DNA of 64,000 bases from Zychaea mexicana (lineage: Eukaryota; Mucoromycota; Mucoromycetes; Mucorales; Lichtheimiaceae). The notes below the pieces were generated by a model that ran no database searches, was not told the origin of the DNA, and saw nothing but the letters and a program-made list of their open reading frames with translations. The stretch covers positions 124,001 to 188,000 of the forward strand of contig NW_026516664.1 in the NCBI RefSeq assembly GCF_025766255.1, given 5' to 3'. The translations under genes and the position numbers were made by a program. Below are positions 57,321 to 64,000 of the stretch, piece by piece (position 1 is the first letter of the stretch; every line of letters begins with the position of its first letter).

Positions 57321-58951
57321 CTGCTATAGTACCATATAATCGTCTACTGAAATACGGCCGCTCATTTTCTTCACTTTACTTTTACTTACTGTTTTACCTT
57401 CCTGTATGCTCCTTCAAACCTATTTCTATGTTCTATATTTTCTTCTGCTGGTTATTTGTGTACTTATGCATCTTCCTTTTTTTCATATGTCCTTTTTTTT
57501 ATTCTTATGTCTTTCCATTGTTTTCATGGTGTGCACAGTTCATATTCAACAATTTACCCAGAAATATTATACCTATGTTTACCAATATTTATATATTTTC
57601 CTTTAAATATATGCCTCTCGTGTTCAAAATAAGCCCAATCAAGGATCAACTTCTATAGCTTTAATGCTACGTCCCTTCATCTTTATTTAATGCTAGCAAA
57701 AATTAGGTTTTTCTCGATTGTGTAGCACAATCAATGTTATAATATACAATTATGATACGATATGGGAGACACCCCGCCATCGGCTGCTGCTGCCTGCTGT
57801 AATGCTGATTCATCGATCGTATTTATATCATGAGGTTTCTTCAACGGCGCGCTGCATATTTACATATACAGCTAGGCTCATAGGCATAATGACAAATCTA
57901 GATAGTCGTAATTTAGATAATGTCTTCTTCTCACGTTTCGAAGCTCAACATCACAAAGTCAAAGATTCCTGTCACAGCCTCAGGCATGAATTTTGGGTAA
58001 ATAGCGACTGGCACTATCGTTACGTTGAAAGAAGAAAACAGGAGCAAAGGCATGTTAAGAATACGCATTGCTGTTGCTTCATTGATAAGATATTACAAGG
58101 GATGATAACCTAATCATGGATAAATCATGGTTAAAGATCTAATTGGCTGGCTTCGCGCACAAAATGTTTACTGAATATAGACAGAAACCATTGATATTGC
58201 CTCATTAGCAGCATGTACTTCTTAGCGACTCTCCTCGCCCAATTACTTTAATAGTGATAAAGCCAAGCTGCTGAGCTTGTAATACGACAACAAAACCACT
58301 GTACAACCGTAAACGCCACAATTGGTTTATATACAGAGTTAAATAACATTGCTAGTAATATGTGCATTATAGATACCTGTAAACGTAGATTTTTGATGGT
58401 TTTCTTCGAGCCGGAGCGAACGCGTTGGCTCTAAATGAGAAAGGTTGAGGATTCTACATTGGACAAGACATTGCATATGAATCTAGAGGAATAGTCCATA
58501 TCACCTGGTCATAACATTGAAAACAGTGGTAATATTAGAGACAAACAAATCTCCCGCATTTAATGCCTCGAATTGGGCAAAAGGGCACAACGCCTGAGCC
58601 TTGTGTGGATGGGTATCTTTTTGGGCAAAACGCCCATTCAGGCTCGGTGTAACAGAAAGAAATTCAGCGAGACAGAGGCAGAGGCAGAAGAGAAGAAGGA
58701 GAAGAGCGGGCGCAGCATATAATAGAAAGTATAGTAGCATCAATAAAACAGAGCAGAGAGGGGGCGTGTTATTTAGACTGGCAAAAGAAAGTTCCGCCGC
58801 TGCGGTGACTATACTCATCGCTGCCAATTTGGTATAAATAACCCGCTCAAACAACGGACTCTTTCCCCTTAGTTTCCGCTTGCCACTCCTTCCAAACACT
58901 CCTCTTTATCTACCATAAAAAAGTTTTTCTTCTCTTCAGTTCCAATCAATC
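57321..58951. other. intergenic region with duplicated upstream motif before the WWE gene
   Basis: No gene supported. Just upstream of the WWE gene, TTGGGCAAAA followed by a CGCC-type end occurs twice in direct orientation (about 58573-58594 and 58619-58634). A 5 bp inverted pair GAGCC/GGCTC occurs at about 58409-58431. Both look like possible regulatory elements. Confidence 0.5.
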
Positions 58952-59809
58952 ATGCTATCCATTCGAAAGGTTTTTGGTAAAAGCAAACGCAACAAACAAC
59001 AGAAAAAGAAACAGAATTCGTTTGTCTCCACCGCTTCATCCTCGACCGGTTCTACGCCCTCAACATCCACACCCACTACCCCAACATCAGGCCCCTTTAT
59101 CCATGACAATCGCGGCATCTTCCGCACACTCGAGCCGGTGTGGTACTATGGCTACTATTCCAATCAACAACAACAACAACAACAACAACAACAAGATCCC
59201 AATGGAAACGACGGTAGTGACAGCAACAGTGACAATGATACACATCAAGTTGAGCAGGGAATGGACTGGGTTCAATTTGACTCGCATTGTCAAACCGTGT
59301 TGGAAGTGGCCTATCGACAGAACAAGGCATCGTGTGACCTGGGCCAGAATTGCATTGTGCATTTTACAGCAGCCAAGGATGACTGGGTGTTGAATGAGAC
59401 TGTGCGACGCGTCGTGGCGCCGGTGTGGTGGTTCGAGCAAGACTCGGTTATTGATGGAAGCAAAGGCATGTGTCGCTTCGACTACAAGAACCAGGCCCGT
59501 TTAGAAGCGCTGGCAGACGAGGACCGGTCCAAATTGTCACTGGTGGATGAGGCGTTTCCACATCCGTTCACCATTACCCTGGTTCCCAAGTCGCGCGATC
59601 AAAGAGAGGAGTGGCGAGGCTTTCTGCATCTGGAGTTCCCTGCAGTCTATGTCAACAGCCAGCACAACCTGTTGGCCAGCCCATACGACAGCAGTAAAGG
59701 AGCAGCGCTGGCAATGGATTACTTCTATGACGGTTCGATGGCGTCATACCAGCAGGACGATTACTATGCTACGAGCACCGATGGTGCTGGTCGTCGCTTC
59801 TCCATTTAA
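58952..59809 (+). CDS. protein with two WWE-like modules
   Basis: An intronless frame of 285 residues. The N-terminus is basic (MLSIRKVFGKSKRNKQQKKK) and then Ser/Thr/Pro-rich. The first module reads EPVWYYGYYSN, a polyGln run (CAA repeats), then WVQFDSHCQTVLEVAYRQNK. The second reads APVWWFEQDS, then MCRFDYKNQARLEALADED and PFTITLVP. Both follow the WWE pattern: W.Y/F....W/F..F....Q..LE.AY. WWE domains bind ADP-ribose or iso-ADP-ribose and occur in PARPs and ubiquitin ligases. Here no catalytic domain is attached, so a reader or adaptor role is inferred. The C-terminal part (REEWRGFLHLEFPAVYVNSQ) is unfamiliar. Confidence 0.75.
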   Translation: MLSIRKVFGKSKRNKQQKKKQNSFVSTASSSTGSTPSTSTPTTPTSGPFIHDNRGIFRTLEPVWYYGYYSNQQQQQQQQQQDPNGNDGSDSNSDNDTHQVEQGMDWVQFDSHCQTVLEVAYRQNKASCDLGQNCIVHFTAAKDDWVLNETVRRVVAPVWWFEQDSVIDGSKGMCRFDYKNQARLEALADEDRSKLSLVDEAFPHPFTITLVPKSRDQREEWRGFLHLEFPAVYVNSQHNLLASPYDSSKGAALAMDYFYDGSMASYQQDDYYATSTDGAGRRFSI

Positions 59810-62645
59810 AAATTTCTCGCCAATTTGTTGCTCATATATCATACAGCCCATCTATATTGCATCTGTTCCTCGTTCCTCATTATCCGCTTCCGTTGCCCCG
59901 CACCCCTCCCCAAACCGCCTGCTTCCACTTCTCTCCTTCATGTCATCCTTCTTTGTTCCCTGTACCTTCTAGTCGTCAGGACCATATACCACTCATAGCT
60001 CTCCCTTTTTCTCTCTTTCTCTCATTTTTACAAAATCACAGACAGACTCATGGCAAGACGCACAGCGCAGCATCAACATTTTTGTTTTCTTGTTAATTTC
60101 TATATATAATTTGTACATAAAATAAACCCCGACCGTTTTCGTGGTTCAAACCATTCTTGCGATTTTCCGAAGGTGACCCACCCAGAGGTAGCACCAGTCC
60201 TTCCTATAACCGTCCGTGCACTTCCGAGCCGACCATCTCGTACTTGAGAGATGATGTGAGATGCTGATAAGATATGCCATACTTTTGCAGGCAAAGCGTG
60301 CTCGTGCTTTGATCGTTTTTCGCTTCCAACCGACAAAAGGGCATCAAAGAAGTGATATAGTTATGACGGCAGCGACCGTTGACGGTAATGTCTTGTTCAT
60401 AACAAAAAGAGAAAACTCTGTAATCGTTGCCTTCCGGACGATGCTTGATCTATTTTTACCTGACCAGTACTATTCTGGATATCCAAAAAAAAGTTTTCGT
60501 TATGCACCCTATATATCCCTCTCCCCCCACCCCCTTTCCCCGATACCCTTGCTGCCCTGAATCTGGTCCTAACAACTCAATAAAAAACTCGTGTCTCCTA
60601 CATATATCCCAAAAGAGGGTGCTATTTATTTCCATGGTGATGATACATGTGCTTTGTACACTAAACTTTATCAAATTAAAGCATTACGCGCACCCCCTAA
60701 AACTCTATGGCTCTGGTAATTAAGGAATAAGAGATATGAGCATGACATGATGCGGTGCAGTAGATCGACGCTAAACAACAACGTCTCGTGTTCTGACGCC
60801 ATCCAAGCATAATTCAACAACTCAGCTACAATGTTTATGATTATGAGTAATGGTAATATCTGCATTGCAGCACATCCAACATAAAGAAGCTTATCACGCG
60901 GATCAAAGCTGCCATGTCACTTTTCATTGATTGCATACTTCACAATCCCAACTTATTGTAACGATATATAGCAAAATAAGTACCTTAATACATTCGAGGT
61001 TTGTGGATAATACTGCTGCATAGTCAGCAACTACCTTTTGTACTTGTGCGTCGTTCGTCGATTGGGTTTGTTCATAGTCGTTGCCAAGTACAGACTAATT
61101 GATACATCTTCGCTTTCATGTTTTTAAAACCCGCCTCCTAATATGGATGTCTTTCTCTCCAACGCGTGCGGACATCTCTTCATCGAGACACATCTAGGTA
61201 TATACGGTTTTATCTACCCTCAAGAAAAGATGTCACTACTACTAAATGGAAAAGCCATTTCTTAAAAGTAGTGAAAACTTGTGTTATATTTGATAATAAA
61301 CCAGTCTTGAATCTTTTTGAGTCTCGTTGACCTATTCTATCTCATTTCTGTTTATATGATGATAACACACTACATTGTAAACTTTTTGACCCTGTGTCCG
61401 TAACCCACACGTCCATAACCTAGCTGTACACCTCATATAGCACATACATCTTTTAGATTTTTGTTAGAACACCCACTGCTGGTGATGCATAATCCAAGGT
61501 CCTTGGCAACTTCTTCTTTATTGAACATTCAAGTGTAATCACACTGGGATCGTACTTTGCGCTTGACATCTGAACAATATCGCTCGATGCAACTGCATCC
61601 GCAGTGGAATGTGTACAGGTCGCTATATTATTTGGGATACTTTTCTGAGACTGGCGTTAGCTGGTCTATGGCCGCGTTAATACTCGCTGATAGGCCTATT
61701 GTCTTCTTTATATAAATCGGAACATCCAAGTAGAATGCTTCTTTAATTTTTATAATTTAGTTGACTTTTTTCATGCAATAGTGTTCAGCCAGTGTCGTAG
61801 TAATTGTCTGTGTGTGCTATTGATGGTTAACCGAATATCTTGGATACGTTCAAAAGGTGTTTCATGCAGCATATGTCATATAACCTATTGTATTGATTAT
61901 ATGTATCACACCAGGACCAGCTAAGAGGGGTTGACTTTCAGTGCCCATACCTTTTTCTTGTGACAGACAACAAAATAAACCAACAACAAATATGCAAATA
62001 TAACAAACAGTGGCTTCTCATGCATACACTAAAGTTATGACACTTGAAAGGTGTCGTTTTGATTTTCTGCACCATACTTGAGATTTTAAAACAAAGGCAT
62101 ATGAGTGCGCGTAGCATGACGGATGTAGTTTGCGGGACTTTGAGGAATTGACCATTAACTGCTGTGTACTAGACTTATCCTACTGCAAAACACCCATGTA
62201 AGCTACATTGTGTTACTTTAAAATTAGCACGTTGCTTGCAGCAGCACTTGGCATGTTCTCAATGCTTTTGGGAGCTTTAGGTAATAAAAAAGTTATGTTT
62301 TGAGGTCCTGTGTAATGGGGTTGAATCGGATTGAGCTTCAGGTCATTGCTATCCTGGTGCTTTCCGGCTTCTCCGCCGCCCAACTCCATTCTTTTCCGTT
62401 AAATGATTATATACTCGGCTGTGCGAAGATGAAGAGAGGTGAAAAACGCATACCACGAGCTTAACAACAAAGCAGCTCTTTGACACAGTTTACGGCAACA
62501 CGGGTCACTGAGTAGATGCAGCAGATATAATGCCGCATTGATCGAGGCCGCCAATTGGTGGATTGGAAATCGGATTAAAACTTGATGCGACCCCCGTGAG
62601 CCGCTTACAACTTTACTCTCTTTCCTTTCTTTATTTCAATCGATC
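59810..62645. other. gene-poor intergenic region
   Basis: Nearly 2.8 kb without a supported gene, apart from the 5S-like relic listed separately. A CCAATTGG palindrome lies at about 62552-62559, within the CFD1 promoter region and containing a CCAAT core on both strands. Confidence 0.4.
60140..60260 (-). pseudogene. possible degenerate 5S rRNA-like sequence
   Basis: On the reverse strand, CTCGGAAGT, then TATAGGAAGGACTGGTGCTA, then GGGTGGGTCACC and CGGAAAATC follow in the order and spacing of the 5S rRNA segments CTCCGAAGT..., GGGCC..GATTAGTA, GGGTGGGTGACC and GGGAATCC. The 5' third is hardly recognisable and several invariant positions differ, so it is not a functional 5S gene. A 5S-derived retroposed fragment or SINE remnant is the most likely origin; chance similarity remains possible. 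Confidence 0.35.
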
Positions 62646-63617
62646 ATGTCCGAAACAAACCTTTCCGGCGTTAAACACATTGTGCTAGTACTTAGTGGAA
62701 AAGGTAAAAAAAAACAAGAAAGCTGTCTTTAACATTGTTGTGTTTGACTACCGCAGGAATACTTAAAAACAAAATCACTGTTCACCATATAGGAGGAGTG
62801 GGCAAATCGTCAGTAACAACACAATTGGCCCTTAGTTTAGTCGAGAAGGGATTTAAATGTGGAATCATGGATGTTGATCTTACGGGCCCTTCCATTCCTC
62901 GCATGCTCGGTCTTGATGGACACCAAGTGCACCAATCGTCCAAGGGCTGGGTGCCCGTATATGCAGACAGCAAGCAGAATCTGGCCTGCATGTCGATCGG
63001 CTTTTTGCTTACTAATAAAAACGATTCCGTCGTTTGGCGAGGACCTAAAAAGACAGGTATGCCTTGAAAAATTTAGATTGTGTGAGAGAGAGAGAGAGAG
63101 CTGCTTATTAATTCTCTTTTTTTTATGCAATATAGCAATGATCAAGCAATTTTTACAAGATGTATGCTGGGGCGAACTCGACTATCTGCTGATTGATACA
63201 CCACCTGGCACATCGGACGAACACATTGCTACCATCGAAAACTTGAAGGAATATTCTCCGGATGGTGCCGTGGTTGTGACAACACCTCAGGGCGTGGCGA
63301 TTGCGGATGTGCGTAAAGAACTGTCGTTCTGTAAAAAGGTCAAGTTACCGGTATTGGGCGTTGTCGAGAACATGAGCGGCTTTGTGTGCCCGCATTGTAC
63401 CGAGTGCACAAATATCTTTGCATCCGGTGGTGGCGAGGCTATGGCTGGCGAGTATGGGATCGAGTTTTTGGGACGTGTGCCAATTGATCCGGGTTTCACT
63501 ATGATGGTGGAAACGGACGGTGACGGATCTTACGTCAATTCGTTTGAAAAATCCAACCTGTTCCCCATCTTTAAAACTATCAGCAGTCGAGTAGTAGAAT
63601 TAACGCCATCACAATAA
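62646..63617 (+). CDS. CFD1: cytosolic Fe-S cluster assembly factor CFD1/NUBP2
   Basis: This P-loop ATPase forms the Cfd1-Nbp35 scaffold that assembles [4Fe-4S] clusters for cytosolic and nuclear proteins. Three exons: 62646-62703, 62793-63056 and 63136-63617. The deviant Walker A ([10 protein letters not shown]) is split by intron 1. [47 protein letters not shown] and [18 protein letters not shown] follow. The C-terminal [11 protein letters not shown] supplies the bridging-cluster CxxC. The short N-terminus without the four-Cys ferredoxin-like motif identifies it as CFD1/NUBP2 and not NBP35/NUBP1. Length, about 267 residues, is normal. Confidence 0.95.
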
Positions 63618-63810
63618 GCAGGTGCAGCATCATCCTCATCCTAAACCCACACCGTTCGCTCTCTCTCTTTCTCTCTCTCCCCATTTACCATACATGCGAA
63701 ATTTGTACATATGAATACACATAATTGTTTATTATTATACACTTATACTTGGAAAAGAAGACTAGAGCAAAAATACAACACTTTTTTTTGATTTATATGT
63801 TAAGGAGAAT

Positions 63811-64000
63811 CTATACAAGTTTGGTGACATCCAGTCCCCAATTGCTTTCTAAATGGTCCAAGATGGCGGGTATACTGGAGAGTGTGTTGAACGTCTTGCG
63901 CTCAGCTCTGCTCATAATATCTTCAAACATATACATCAAATGATGATGGAAGATGAAATGGTTTGTGCCGTATCCTAACGCCAACCGAACGTAATCTTCA
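63811..64000 (-). CDS. 3' end of an unidentified gene, cut by the window edge
   Basis: The reverse strand is open from the window edge to a stop at 63811-63813. It encodes 62 residues: EDYVRLALGYGTNHF, then IFHHHLMYMFEDIMSRAER, KTFNTLSSIPAILDHLESNW and GLDVTKLV. Codon choice and the even spread of hydrophobic residues in helical patterns look like a real folded C-terminus. I do not recognise the family. It converges on CFD1, whose stop lies about 190 bp away. Confidence 0.6.
   Translation of the reverse strand, partial: EDYVRLALGYGTNHFIFHHHLMYMFEDIMSRAERKTFNTLSSIPAILDHLESNWGLDVTKLV

Overview
The window is eukaryotic nuclear DNA, and almost certainly from an early-diverging fungus of the Mucoromycota (Mucorales-like: Lichtheimia, Absidia, Rhizopus or relatives). 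The signs are many short GT..AG introns of about 50-120 bp, compact intron-rich genes, CAA/CAG-encoded polyglutamine and serine/threonine-rich low complexity, and a chitin synthase carrying an N-terminal myosin motor. BRCC36 is also present, although the model yeasts lack it. No bacterial operon signals, CRISPR array, rRNA operon or convincing tRNA gene was seen.

Layout. 0.2-9.3 kb is gene-dense: a Rec8/Rad21-type kleisin (-), a BRCC36-type JAMM deubiquitinase (-), an N-terminal protein methyltransferase NTM1 (+), ribosomal protein L12 (-), and an AIM32-type thioredoxin-like Fe-S protein (-). 10.3-12.5 kb holds a long low-complexity protein of unknown function (-). 12.5-19.5 kb is AT-rich and has no gene I can support, but it contains a chain of at least seven strong stem-loops at 17.33-17.78 kb, the strongest unexplained signal in the window. 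19.5-25.3 kb is one very large Sel1-repeat gene (-). 26.5-43.8 kb is again gene-dense: eIF5 (+), a His/Cys-rich protein (+), a class V chitin synthase with myosin domain (+), a FetA-like ABC ATPase (-), a LAMMER kinase (+), a class IV aminotransferase (+), and a DUF1769-like protein (-).

43.8-62.6 kb is sparser. It has an intact-looking 748 bp inverted-repeat transposon with an 8 bp target duplication, a BTB protein (+), two related C2H2 zinc-finger genes (+) 3.4 kb apart, and a protein with two WWE-like modules (+). It also has a possible 5S-rRNA-derived relic. 62.6-64 kb carries the cytosolic Fe-S assembly ATPase CFD1/NUBP2 (+) and the 3' end of an unidentified gene (-) cut by the window edge.

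The genes do not form one pathway. They are mostly housekeeping functions (translation: L12, eIF5, NTM1; Fe-S biology: AIM32, CFD1; cell wall: chitin synthase, and perhaps the Sel1 protein; signalling: LAMMER kinase; chromosome biology: kleisin, BRCC36). Exon boundaries were assigned by eye from GT/AG sites, reading frame and family similarity; junctions I could not resolve are stated.
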